From: Candidatus Kuenenia stuttgartensis
GTDB lineage: Bacteria > Planctomycetota > Planctomycetia > Planctomycetales > Planctomycetaceae
NCBI GenBank assembly: GCA_945861975.1
Contig: CAMAXD010000010.1
Location: 1-49,243, forward strand
Direction: 5' to 3'
DNA: 49,243 nt
Shown: positions 26,695 through 34,470 of the stretch, piece by piece
Layout: every line of letters begins with the position of its first letter
Position numbering within the stretch: the first letter of the stretch is position 1
Made by a program: the position numbers and the translations under genes
Notes under the pieces: model-generated
The model's input: the letters and a program-made list of their open reading frames with translations, nothing else
The model's database searches: none
Told to the model about the DNA's origin: nothing

Positions 26695-27348
26695 TCAGCG
26701 ACTCACCAGCGACATCGCGTACAACATTTCGCGAGCGATCTGCGAGCAGCGTTCATCGTATGTGGCAGCTTCCTGTGGTGTGTCGTCGGAAACTTTGGGA
26801 TCTTCATACCTGATCGCAAGTCGCAGGTCACAGCCGATGGCGACGGGGCAGTTTTGGTCGGCATGAGAACACGTCATTACAGCACAGTAATTCGACGACG
26901 GATTCGGAGCGTGATTGAAGACCTTGGAAAAGCAAATCAGTGGCGGTTCCATGTCAGAAAACGCGACGGCATAGTGCGGATTTGAGCTGGATTCTGCTTT
27001 GATGCTGAACCGAAGCCCGCAGCGTTTCAGGGTGGCAACCGTGCGAGGATTGCAGGCTGTCACTTCAGTGCCTCCTGAGAACGTCTGCACATGATTCACG
27101 CCATAATGAGCTGCAGCGATCTGCGTCCAGATCTGCGTCAGATGGCTTCGTCGCGAATTGTGCGTACAGACGAATGTCAGCTTCGCATCGTGTCCCTTTG
27201 CGATGCACTCACCCACATAAACCGCAAGCTGCTGCAGTTCCGCTTTTCGCTCCTCGGAAATCTGCTCGAACTCCTGCGACCGTTTCGAAACATATGATTC
27301 AATCTCCATGTAGAGTCGACTTGGTACGGACTGGACTGGTTCAGTCAT
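26695..27348 (-). CDS. LMW phosphatase-type arsenate reductase-like protein
   Basis: The 217-residue protein has the low-molecular-weight tyrosine phosphatase/ArsC active-site loop VCTHNSRRSHL (C-x5-R-S) at about residues 60-70. Residues 1-52 form an extra N-terminal segment predicted mostly helical, with SEERKAELQQLAVYVGECI. Further Cys residues (KRCGLRF, TCSHADQNC, CSQIAREML) could serve in thiol relay during arsenate reduction. Its place after arsA in an ars cluster supports reduction of arsenate to arsenite, the form removed or methylated by the other products. It could also be a phosphatase. A 248-base gap with a hairpin repeat separates it from arsA. Confidence 0.82.
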   Translation of the reverse strand: MTEPVQSVPSRLYMEIESYVSKRSQEFEQISEERKAELQQLAVYVGECIAKGHDAKLTFVCTHNSRRSHLTQIWTQIAAAHYGVNHVQTFSGGTEVTACNPRTVATLKRCGLRFSIKAESSSNPHYAVAFSDMEPPLICFSKVFNHAPNPSSNYCAVMTCSHADQNCPVAIGCDLRLAIRYEDPKVSDDTPQEAATYDERCSQIAREMLYAMSLVSR

Positions 27349-27477
27349 TGTTTCAGCTTTCTGTCACACTTTCGACGAATGAAGGAGCCCTGGCTTGTTC
27401 GCTCGAAGAACAGTTTTATGCAATGCTGTCCGGAAAACAACTTCACAGCGCAGACTCTACGGTGGATTCACATTCTC

Positions 27478-27538
27478 GTTTAACGGCAAGCCGCAGGCGT
27501 TGCCGAACTTCGCCTCCGCCTGCGGCTCGCCGTTAAAC
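27478..27538. repeat. REP-like hairpin between arsA and the arsenate reductase gene
   Basis: Left arm 27478-27499 and right arm 27517-27538 are 22-base inverted repeats with one mismatch, with a 17-base loop. The arms begin GTTTAACGGC and end GCCGTTAAAC. The stem is very stable and lies inside the ars cluster, so it may lower expression of the downstream reductase or protect the arsA message. Confidence 0.75.
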
Positions 27539-27596
27539 AATTACAGCACCGCAAATTTCGCGGACCGAAAGACGGCGCTTCGTATTTCTCCACCTC

Positions 27597-29387
27597 TTAA
27601 CGCATCACGGCGTCTGGCTGCATCGCACGCTTCAATGCTTCCGGTCCCACTGGTGGTTCGATCTGCCAGGCGATCAGGGCCGTGCGGCTCGCTTGTTCGG
27701 TGACAACTTCTTTTATGTACTTCGCTTCATGCTTCTGCCGTTCAACCAGCAGCGGGTCCGTCACGTTCAATGGTGACAGGCAGTTGTTGATCACCCACGC
27801 ATACGGTTCGATTTCGGCTCGTCGCAGGTCGCGCTGCAATTGAGCCGCCTCATGCACCGGAGTCGCTTCCGGAAGCGTGACGATTAGGACTCGAGTGAAC
27901 TGTTTGTCTCGCAGCCGCGGCAACAGATTCTCGACGGCTTCAGGCATGCCGCTGGTCTGGCGAGTCACCTCGCGATGATACGAGAGTGCCGAGTCCAGCA
28001 GCAAAACAGTATGACCGGTCGGAGCCGTATCGAGCACCACGAAGCGGTTGGTTCCTTCGGCAACGGCATCAGCGAACGCACGGAAGACGGCGATCTCTTC
28101 CGTGCACGGCGAACGCAGATCTTCTTCCAGCAGGGCTTTGCCCGATGCGTCCAGTCCGGCGCCGGCGTTGGTCATCACTTCCTTCGAGTACTTTGCGGTT
28201 TCGGCGACGGGGTCGATGCGGCTGACCGTCAAATTTGGATACGTCTCACCCGCCACCGCCGCAGCAATATGCGCGGCCGGATCGGTGGTTGACAGATGCA
28301 CTTCGAGTCCTCGTTCGGCAAGCGCCACGGCCACCGCCGCCGCGACCGTGGTTTTTCCGACGCCGCCCTTGCCCATTGCGAGGATCACGCCGTGCCCCGG
28401 CGCGGCAAGTTCGTCGATCATCGCTGACAGTGACTTCGGAAGACTTGCGCGATCGACTGCTGATTCATCACTGGCTTTGCCCGATCGAACGACAGACGCG
28501 GTCGATGCAGGCTGTCCGAGACTTCGCAGTGCCTCAACGCCCAGCACTCCGCCTGCCGTCAGCGGGATGGCAGTTCGAGGCAGAAACTTGAGCACATCCG
28601 GCATCTCGGCGATTGCTTTTTCGCCGCGCTGCTGCATGGCCATCGCATAAGGATCGCTGGTGGTCGAAGCTCGAAAAACGGCATTGATGACCAGATGCTG
28701 ATTGGCGACGCCCAGTGCCTGTAGTTCGCCGCTTGTGCGAGCCGCTTCGCGAAACGCCGTAGCTTCTGCTCGAGTCACCATAACCAGTGTTGTGACAGCC
28801 GGATCGCTCAATGCTTTCACCGTGTCCTGATACAGAACCTGCTGAGCCTGCAAACCAGCCAGCGGACCGAGACACGACGTTCCTGTGGTGTTGCTCTCCA
28901 TGAATCCGGACCAGGCCGAGGGCAATGTTAGCAGCCTGAGCGTATGCCCGGTCGGTGCGGTGTCGAAGATCACATGATCGAACTCAGCGGTGGCGGCCGC
29001 ATCGCCGAGCAGCCTGGAAAATTCATCAAACGCGGCGATTTCTAAAGTGCATGAACCGGAAAACTGTTCCTCCATGCTGGCGATCGCTGCAGCAGGCAGC
29101 AACGTGCGATAGGGGCCAACCATGCGTTCGCGATAGTCGGCAGCGGACTTTTCCGGATCCAGATTCATCGCGAATAGATTGGGGATTGATGGAATCGGCG
29201 TCGGATGATGCTGCAGCGGCGTTCCCAGTACTTCATCCAGATTCGACGCCGGGTCCGTCGAAACCAGCAACACACGTTTGCCAGCATCCGCCAGCTTCAC
29301 TGCCGCCGCACACGCCACCGAGGTCTTGCCCACGCCGCCCTTTCCCGTGAAAAACAGGTTGCGAGTGGTGTGTTTTAGAAATTCCAT
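27597..29387 (-). CDS. arsA: Arsenite-stimulated ATPase ArsA
   Basis: The protein has 596 residues and the tandem two-domain plan of bacterial ArsA. Each half has a deviant Walker A: FTGKGGVGKTSVA (A1) and GKGGVGKTTVAAAVA (A2). The three cysteines that bind As(III) in the Escherichia coli protein have counterparts here: GSCTLEIAAFDEF (A1), SCLGPLAGL, and SPCTEEIAVF (A2). Both DTAPTGHTLRLL and DTAPTGHTVLLL signal-transduction motifs are present. ArsA drives an arsenite permease (ArsB/Acr3), which is not in this window. The start at 29387 has AAGGA upstream; a frame open further upstream lacks similarity. It receives arsenite from ArsD, fused to ArsM here, and is 161 bases downstream of that gene. 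Confidence 0.95.
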   Translation of the reverse strand: MEFLKHTTRNLFFTGKGGVGKTSVACAAAVKLADAGKRVLLVSTDPASNLDEVLGTPLQHHPTPIPSIPNLFAMNLDPEKSAADYRERMVGPYRTLLPAAAIASMEEQFSGSCTLEIAAFDEFSRLLGDAAATAEFDHVIFDTAPTGHTLRLLTLPSAWSGFMESNTTGTSCLGPLAGLQAQQVLYQDTVKALSDPAVTTLVMVTRAEATAFREAARTSGELQALGVANQHLVINAVFRASTTSDPYAMAMQQRGEKAIAEMPDVLKFLPRTAIPLTAGGVLGVEALRSLGQPASTASVVRSGKASDESAVDRASLPKSLSAMIDELAAPGHGVILAMGKGGVGKTTVAAAVAVALAERGLEVHLSTTDPAAHIAAAVAGETYPNLTVSRIDPVAETAKYSKEVMTNAGAGLDASGKALLEEDLRSPCTEEIAVFRAFADAVAEGTNRFVVLDTAPTGHTVLLLDSALSYHREVTRQTSGMPEAVENLLPRLRDKQFTRVLIVTLPEATPVHEAAQLQRDLRRAEIEPYAWVINNCLSPLNVTDPLLVERQKHEAKYIKEVVTEQASRTALIAWQIEPPVGPEALKRAMQPDAVMR

Positions 29388-29403
29388 GACCTGGTTCCTT
29401 GAA

Positions 29404-29541
29404 GGCGAGCGGCTGGCGTCAGCCCTGCGTGTCAATTACTATAAATCAATCACTCCCGCGTTCCTGCTATCGGCCGGGCTGTGAGTTTGATGCCTCCGGC
29501 TGACAGGGCATACACGGAGGGCTGACGCCCTGTCGCTCGCC
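29404..29541. repeat. Long imperfect inverted repeat between arsM-arsD and arsA
   Basis: An arm at 29404-29432 (starting GGCGAGCGGCTGGCGTCAGC) pairs with 29512-29541 (ending GACGCCCTGTCGCTCGCC), with a few mismatches. A related CCGGCTGACAGGGC is seen inside. It fills the gap between two genes of the same cluster and resembles a widespread planctomycete repeat. It could attenuate transcription between them. Confidence 0.7.
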
Positions 29542-29548
29542 TGTTGCT

Positions 29549-30919
29549 TCAGCAACATCCGGTCGAACCGCTACAGCAGCCCTGATCGGCGATTGGCAGT
29601 GACAACGTCGCCACAGGAGCGGCTGCAGCAGCCACGCCGCCAGCGGTCCACATCTGAAGCATTTCCATCGACGGATAAATGCCTCGGCTGACAACGCGTC
29701 CATCCACAACAACTACCGGCAGCACTTCGGTGCCCTTGCTGGAGATCAACGCGTGAATCTCTTTGTTTTCAATGAAAGCCTGAGGCTGCTGCGACAGGTT
29801 ATATCGTTCGACGCTGTGCCCGGCGTTCTTCAGGGTGTCCAGATCGGCCGCAAAGCGAGGCAATACGGGATCGACACTCGGCCCACAAATGCCACTGGAA
29901 CAACACATTGGGCGGTCATAGATCAGGATTGTTTTCATGGCAGTCACTTTCGTTGGAGAAATCATCGAAGAACAGTTTTGAATGCCCGAAACGGCCGTTT
30001 CATAGTGCGGCAGGGGCACACTGTGTGCAACTCGGGTTGCGTGGACTCGAACGCTGGCGGCATACGCGTTCACATCGAACTGACGCAATACCTGTTCCAG
30101 GCCATCATGGACCGTGCTTCCGGAGCCGCCTGTTTCGGCCGCTGCTGCTGTTGCCGATGATGCACCTGTTGTCCCCGATGCAGGTGCACAGCAGGATGCA
30201 GCGGATTCCGGCGAGCAGCATCCGGAAGAACTGGCTTGAGCATACACGTTCAAATCGGCTCCGGTATCGGCTACGACGACTGCTTCGAACCCCGCTTCAT
30301 TGAGCAGTCGTTCATATTCCGAGATCATCATGGCTCCGGCGATACAGCCAACATAGGCCTGGAGACTGCTGGCCACATCCGGCGGCAGCGGCTGCTTCAA
30401 CGCGATGTCGCTGATCGAAATTCGACCACCTGGCTTCAAAACTCTCAGCATCTCGCGAAACACGGCTGGCTTATCCGCTGCGAGGTTGATCACGCAATTG
30501 CTCAGAATACAGTCGACGGACGCATCAGGAAGAGGAAGCTGATCGATCTGAGCCTGATAAAACTCGACATTCGTCGCGCTGACTTTTGCAGCGCCCGCTC
30601 GGGACCGCTCCAGCATCTCGGTGGTCATATCGATGCCAATCGCCTTGCCGGTTGGCCCCACAAGCCGGGATGCCAGCAGGACATCCAGGCCGCCACCGCA
30701 GCCAAGATCGACGACAACTTCGCCCAGCTTTAAAGCGGCCATCGCAACCGGGTTTCCACACGACAAGCCCATGTTGGCTTCAGACGGCAACGAAGCCAGT
30801 TCTTCGATAGAGTATCCAAAAGCCGCCGCAACCGATTTTACGGCGGTGTTGTTATTGGAGAGCCCGCTAAGTGCCACAGCCGCGTATTTGTCTCGAACTG
30901 TCTCTATGATTGATGACAT
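29549..30919 (-). CDS. arsM-arsD: ArsM arsenite methyltransferase fused to ArsD chaperone
   Basis: The protein has 456 residues. Residues 1-about 245 form ArsM, which methylates As(III) using SAM: SAM-binding [16 protein letters not shown], and the family cysteines in [16 protein letters not shown] and YVGCIAGA. After a low-complexity Cys/Ala/Ser section and [21 protein letters not shown], the usual end of planctomycete ArsM, a 30-residue linker leads into a complete ArsD starting at Met328 (ATG at 29938). ArsD has the metal site [16 protein letters not shown] and delivers arsenite to ArsA. A Cys-rich tail ([10 protein letters not shown]) ends the protein. The start follows a run of nine G at 30928-30936 that may act as Shine-Dalgarno. 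The linker looks like a former intergenic spacer read through by loss of a stop codon. Confidence 0.93.
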   Translation of the reverse strand: MSSIIETVRDKYAAVALSGLSNNNTAVKSVAAAFGYSIEELASLPSEANMGLSCGNPVAMAALKLGEVVVDLGCGGGLDVLLASRLVGPTGKAIGIDMTTEMLERSRAGAAKVSATNVEFYQAQIDQLPLPDASVDCILSNCVINLAADKPAVFREMLRVLKPGGRISISDIALKQPLPPDVASSLQAYVGCIAGAMMISEYERLLNEAGFEAVVVADTGADLNVYAQASSSGCCSPESAASCCAPASGTTGASSATAAAAETGGSGSTVHDGLEQVLRQFDVNAYAASVRVHATRVAHSVPLPHYETAVSGIQNCSSMISPTKVTAMKTILIYDRPMCCSSGICGPSVDPVLPRFAADLDTLKNAGHSVERYNLSQQPQAFIENKEIHALISSKGTEVLPVVVVDGRVVSRGIYPSMEMLQMWTAGGVAAAAAPVATLSLPIADQGCCSGSTGCC

Positions 30920-30939
30920 ACCGACGCCCCCCCCCGGTC

Positions 30940-30978
30940 CAATTGACTTATGTTATCGTAAATCGTCGAACGGCGATA
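30940..30978 (-). promoter_or_regulatory. Candidate ArsR operator upstream of arsM-arsD
   Basis: Read on the coding strand, this stretch shares the blocks TCGACGAT and TCAATTG, in the same order, with the site at 31349-31374 upstream of arsR, and both have TATC-type ends. It lies between arsR and arsM-arsD, where an ArsR-controlled second promoter would be expected. The link to ArsR is inferred from position and shared sequence. Confidence 0.45.
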
Positions 30979-30997
30979 TTGTGGGGCAAAAAAACGT

Positions 30998-31333
30998 CTA
31001 CAGAGACGCCACCAGTGCCTTTAACGCCGCGAGCTTTTCCGGATTGATGCAGTAACACACCTTGGGGCCATCCACTTCGCCCTGCACAAGTCCCGATTCC
31101 TTCAGGATTTTCAGATGCTGGGAAACCGTCGATTGAGCCAGCGGCATTTCGTCGACAATCTCACCGCAGACGCACGTGTTGCGGCTGATCAGCAATCGCA
31201 CAATCCGCACCCGCGCCGGATGCGCAATCGCCCATGCCAGTGCTGCTATCTGTTCGGCGGACTGATCAGCCGGCAAACTGCAGGGACTGGTGTCGTCACA
31301 GCATGGTTTCTTCTTGACAGCCTGTTTTGGCAC
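30998..31333 (-). CDS. arsR: ArsR/SmtB-family arsenic-responsive repressor
   Basis: The protein has 111 residues from the GTG at 31333; GAAGGGAG lies eight bases before it, which makes it a better start than the TTG at 31351. The winged helix-turn-helix is clear ([19 protein letters not shown], then [16 protein letters not shown]). The metal site is NTCVCGEIV, matching the ELCVCDL motif of ArsR, in which two cysteines bind As(III). Extra cysteines at the N-terminus ([10 protein letters not shown]) may add to binding, as in some atypical ArsR proteins. It represses the cluster without arsenite. It is the first gene of arsR, arsM-arsD, arsA and the reductase gene, all on the minus strand, with candidate operators on both sides. 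Confidence 0.93.
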   Translation of the reverse strand: MPKQAVKKKPCCDDTSPCSLPADQSAEQIAALAWAIAHPARVRIVRLLISRNTCVCGEIVDEMPLAQSTVSQHLKILKESGLVQGEVDGPKVCYCINPEKLAALKALVASL

Positions 31334-31348
31334 CGAAGCAACTCCCTT

Positions 31349-31374
31349 CAATTGATTATCGTCGACATGTGATA
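31349..31374 (-). promoter_or_regulatory. Candidate ArsR operator upstream of arsR
   Basis: The coding-strand sequence is TATCACATGTCGACGATAATCAATTG-like, with TCGACGAT and TCAATTG shared with the site at 30940-30978. It lies just before the arsR ribosome binding site, so a bound repressor would block the transcript. Autoregulation by ArsR is usual in this family; the site itself is inferred. Confidence 0.5.
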
Positions 31375-31441
31375 GTCTGGTCCTGTGCTTTTGTCAGGAA
31401 TGAATTCAGGCAAACGACTTCAGTATGTTCTCGTAAGGCAA

Positions 31442-32839
31442 TCAGATCAACGCCGTGATCGGTGCTCCCTCAACGACTCGCAGAGGGCGACCGGTGCGGT
31501 CAGGGAAAGTCGCTTCATGGCTGATTCCCAGCAGGTGCAGAATTGTGGCGGTTAGTTCGGGCGGGGTGACTCGATCGTGAGCTGGATAAGCACCGTCTCG
31601 GTCACTGGCTCCGTAGACTTGCCCTGCGCGGATTCCGGCACCGGCAAGGACAAAGCTAAAGACGTTGCCCCAGTGGTCGCGGCCTCCGCTGGCGTTGAAT
31701 TTTGGTGTTCGTCCCATTTCACCCACAGCGACGATCAGAGTTTCCTCCAGCAGACCGCGAGTTTCCAGGTCTTCAATCAACGCGGTGAAACCCTGGTCGA
31801 ACTGAGGACACAGTACGGACTTCATGCGGACATCGTTGTGAGCATGCGTATCCCACAGAGGATTCGGTGCGCTCAGATCACCGGGTTCGCGCGGCCAGTT
31901 GACGAATACCATGCGGACGTCGGCTTCGATCAAGCGGCGAGCCAACAGGACAGACTGTCCCCACTTGCTGCGACCATATCGATCCCGCATAGTTGCGGAT
32001 TCCTGATCAATCGCAAACGCTCCCTTGGCGGTTCCCGAGATCAGCAGTCCCATGGCCTCCTGCCGCAGTTGTTCATATTCGTCGATGGCTCGTGCACGAA
32101 CCGGTTGTAATGCCCCGAACTCGCTGAGCAGTGCTTTGCGAGATCCCAGTCGACTCTCTGTTATTTGTTCCGGCAGTGTGAGACTGTCGATGTTGAAATC
32201 AATCGCAGACGGATCGCAGCGAAGAATCTCCGGATCCCAGCGGCGGCCAAGGAACCCGGCATTCTGTCCTGGAAGAAAAACGTTGGGATTGGCGACGATC
32301 GGTTCTGGCAACATCACCGAGCTGAATGGTCCGCCGTCGGTCGGGCGGAGCATTTTCACGATGGAAGCCAGCGTCGGCCAGTCGCTTGGCGCGAGCGATC
32401 GCATGTCGGGGCCGGCATACTTATGCCCGGTGTTCACCCAGTATCCGCCCGATTCGTGATTTGGGTCATCGGTGGCAAAAGATCGCACGATAGCCAGTCG
32501 ATCGGCGATGGTGGACGTTCGAGGCAACAGTTCACACAAGTTGATACCGGGCACATTTGATGAGATGGGTTTGAAGCTTCCTCGGATCTCCGCGGGCGCA
32601 TCAGGCTTTGGATCAAATGTTTCGTACTGCGAAGGCCCACCGCTTAAATACAGATAGATGATCCTCTTCGCGCGGCCAAAGGAAGCGTTGGAGTCCGATG
32701 ACTTTGAGACCACAGATCCAGCCGCCTGAGCGTTAGCCGCCCTGCTCTGCAGGATTTGCCAAAGACTGGTAGCAAACCATGCAGATGTTCCCGCGCGGAT
32801 ACATTTTCGACGTCCGAAATCCACTTGCTGTGACTTCAT
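31442..32839 (-). CDS. DUF1501 secreted protein (2)
   Basis: The protein has 465 residues from the ATG at 32839, with GGAGA upstream. The N-terminus (FGRRKCIRAGTSAWFATSLWQILQ) has the twin-arginine pair and hydrophobic stretch of a Tat-like signal. The DUF1501 domain shows IIYLYLSGGPSQYETFDPKP, IVRSFATDDPNHESGGYW, VAVGEMGRTPKFNASGGRDHWG and TILHLLGISHEATFPDRTG. It is a clear paralogue of the gene at 23236 but diverged. The catalytic role of this family is not established. It lies 109 bases upstream of arsR on the same strand, yet it is not likely part of the arsenic cluster. Confidence 0.9.
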   Translation of the reverse strand: MKSQQVDFGRRKCIRAGTSAWFATSLWQILQSRAANAQAAGSVVSKSSDSNASFGRAKRIIYLYLSGGPSQYETFDPKPDAPAEIRGSFKPISSNVPGINLCELLPRTSTIADRLAIVRSFATDDPNHESGGYWVNTGHKYAGPDMRSLAPSDWPTLASIVKMLRPTDGGPFSSVMLPEPIVANPNVFLPGQNAGFLGRRWDPEILRCDPSAIDFNIDSLTLPEQITESRLGSRKALLSEFGALQPVRARAIDEYEQLRQEAMGLLISGTAKGAFAIDQESATMRDRYGRSKWGQSVLLARRLIEADVRMVFVNWPREPGDLSAPNPLWDTHAHNDVRMKSVLCPQFDQGFTALIEDLETRGLLEETLIVAVGEMGRTPKFNASGGRDHWGNVFSFVLAGAGIRAGQVYGASDRDGAYPAHDRVTPPELTATILHLLGISHEATFPDRTGRPLRVVEGAPITALI

Positions 32840-33024
32840 AGAGTTTCTCCGATCCGTCTCCAAATGATGTGCGTGAAACGACCTGAAAGCAAGCGAAGAT
32901 CAATCGGCATAATCATTTGACAGTCGGTCGGGTGCGAGTCCACGTGGCTGTTTTTCCGCAGGCTGAATAACCACCGCCACGAAGGTTGCGGAACGAAGTG
33001 CGACATCTGATCAATCTGGAGATC

Positions 33025-33570
33025 CTAAGGAACGAAATCCGCCGGCATGATCGTTGAATCTTTCGAGACGCCTGCTTTGTGAAGTCCGTCGATTAAATCA
33101 AACTCCGCCGATGCACGCGCGCTTTCTCGGCGGAGGATTCGCACGCGAATTCCATTGGAGTCACCTTTCGCCAGTTTGGCCAGTTCAATGACTCGTGGTA
33201 ACGGAGTTTCACGGTAAACGGGATCGAGATCTCCCGAGAGTTCCATCAGAAAGTTCTTCTCGTCGATCAACACGGTAAAAACGTCACCAGAGAGAGATTT
33301 CTTCTCGTCGTCAGTCAGTCCTCCTTTGACTTCATCAGGGGCCGCGACGGCTTTCTCCAAGGGGTTCTCGGTTCCTTTGGCAGTGATCAGCGACTTTTCT
33401 GATTCAGGTCCGATTCCGGACCCGGATGAACCCGTTCCTCCGGGGCCCATTCCCTTGAATAGCAGGAATAATGCCAAGCCAATCAGAATTGCGCCGCCGC
33501 CAATACCTGCTCGTGAAGATGAGCGCAAAACTCGACCGGGCAGGTTCTGTGGGTGTTCGTTGCGAGACAT
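33025..33570 (-). CDS. Single-pass membrane protein of the TolQ/TolR-like module
   Basis: The protein has 181 residues from the ATG at 33570 (GGAG eight bases upstream). One membrane helix lies at residues about 23-42 (GIGGGAILIGLALFLLFKGMG), after a basic cytoplasmic start. A Gly/Ser-rich linker leads to a predicted periplasmic domain of mixed alpha/beta type (GDVFTVLIDEKNFLMELSG, RVIELAKLAKGDSNGIRVRILRR). I recognise no family. It lies 111 bases downstream of the ExbD-like gene on the same strand, and may be the third component. The topology resembles that of the partner proteins that receive force from ExbB/D-type motors. Confidence 0.6.
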   Translation of the reverse strand: MSRNEHPQNLPGRVLRSSSRAGIGGGAILIGLALFLLFKGMGPGGTGSSGSGIGPESEKSLITAKGTENPLEKAVAAPDEVKGGLTDDEKKSLSGDVFTVLIDEKNFLMELSGDLDPVYRETPLPRVIELAKLAKGDSNGIRVRILRRESARASAEFDLIDGLHKAGVSKDSTIMPADFVP

Positions 33571-33612
33571 CTCAGTTCTCCAGAGAGGGGCATTTCTGCC
33601 CTTCAATTTTCT

Positions 33613-33632
33613 GTCGGACAGGATTGTCCAAC
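33613..33632 (-). repeat. Dispersed 20-base palindrome, copy 2
   Basis: The sequence GTCGGACAGGATTGTCCAAC is the exact reverse complement of 24813-24832. It lies in the gap between the membrane protein gene and the ExbD-like gene. It could also form a hairpin in the transcript between them. Confidence 0.8.
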
Positions 33633-33681
33633 GTGTTGATCAGAATGTGATGATGTACTGATGCGACGCCGAGAACGACAG

Positions 33682-34470
33682 CTATTCTGATCTGCCGTTG
33701 AAAATCGGACCATCCGCACGAAAACCGACGATCGAGAAATCATACCACCGAATTCCCGCTGCGTCTTTGCGAAGTTGTTCAGCGAGGACTGGCATTCCAT
33801 TGGTCGCTCGTTGTCGTGCTCCACCCTGGGCGTCTCCCCAGGACAGAAGCATGATGACCAGAGTTCGCGGATCCGCGAATGACTTGCTGTGTTCGAATAA
33901 CCGAGCCGCAAAGTCCGTCTCAGATTCGTAATCTGCTGTGAATGATTGCTCGCCGTCTGAAATTCGAGCCTTGCCATTTTCCAGAAGATGCACTTCCCAG
34001 ACGCTGACATGCTTCTGCATCTGATCGACTTTAATCAGAAACCGAAAGATATCCTCGCCCCGAGCATGCATCACTTCTTTGACACGCTCCGTCGCGGCGG
34101 AAAGTCGTTCTGCATCTTCAGGAGAATTTGCCGTACGGAGTTTAAGAATTTCCGTCATGGCCGCACCGGGCAGATTCAGGGATTCTGCCAGCAGAGTACC
34201 TGCCTGATGATGCTGCTCCAGAATGCTGCGGAAGCGTTCATCGTAAACCGTTCGAAGATCGTCGATCGATTTCTGCTGACGGGCGAATTCCTTCTCCAGA
34301 GCCTCACGTCTTTCCGCGAGTTCCGCGTCTGCTATCGATCTTTGCTGAGCGATCTCTTCCTGAGCCCGAAGACTGCGATCACGGTTCTCAATATACTGGG
34401 AAAACATCACGATCAGCAGCAGGTCCAGGAGGGGAGTGAGCTGCAGCGTAAGTCGTCGAGGACTCAGCAT
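33682..34470 (-). CDS. ExbD/TolR-like motor stator protein
   Basis: The protein has 262 residues. The N-terminal membrane helix contains LTPLLDLLLIVMFSQYIE; its Asp matches the essential proton-conducting Asp of TolR and ExbD. A long coiled coil follows (residues about 35-85, AQEEIAQQRSIADAELAERREALEKEF), then a periplasmic domain of about 150 residues (SVWEVHLLENGKARISDGEQSF, SFADPRTLVIMLLSWGD). The coiled coil and domain are larger than in ordinary ExbD/TolR (about 140 residues). Its ATG overlaps the stop of the ExbB-like gene by one base, so the two are translated together. They probably form an ion-driven stator with ExbB; the force recipient is unknown. Confidence 0.82.
   Translation of the reverse strand: MLSPRRLTLQLTPLLDLLLIVMFSQYIENRDRSLRAQEEIAQQRSIADAELAERREALEKEFARQQKSIDDLRTVYDERFRSILEQHHQAGTLLAESLNLPGAAMTEILKLRTANSPEDAERLSAATERVKEVMHARGEDIFRFLIKVDQMQKHVSVWEVHLLENGKARISDGEQSFTADYESETDFAARLFEHSKSFADPRTLVIMLLSWGDAQGGARQRATNGMPVLAEQLRKDAAGIRWYDFSIVGFRADGPIFNGRSE

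Noticed and set aside
27478-27538. CRISPR-like repeat
   Set aside because: It is a single inverted repeat, with no regularly spaced direct repeats and no cas genes nearby.
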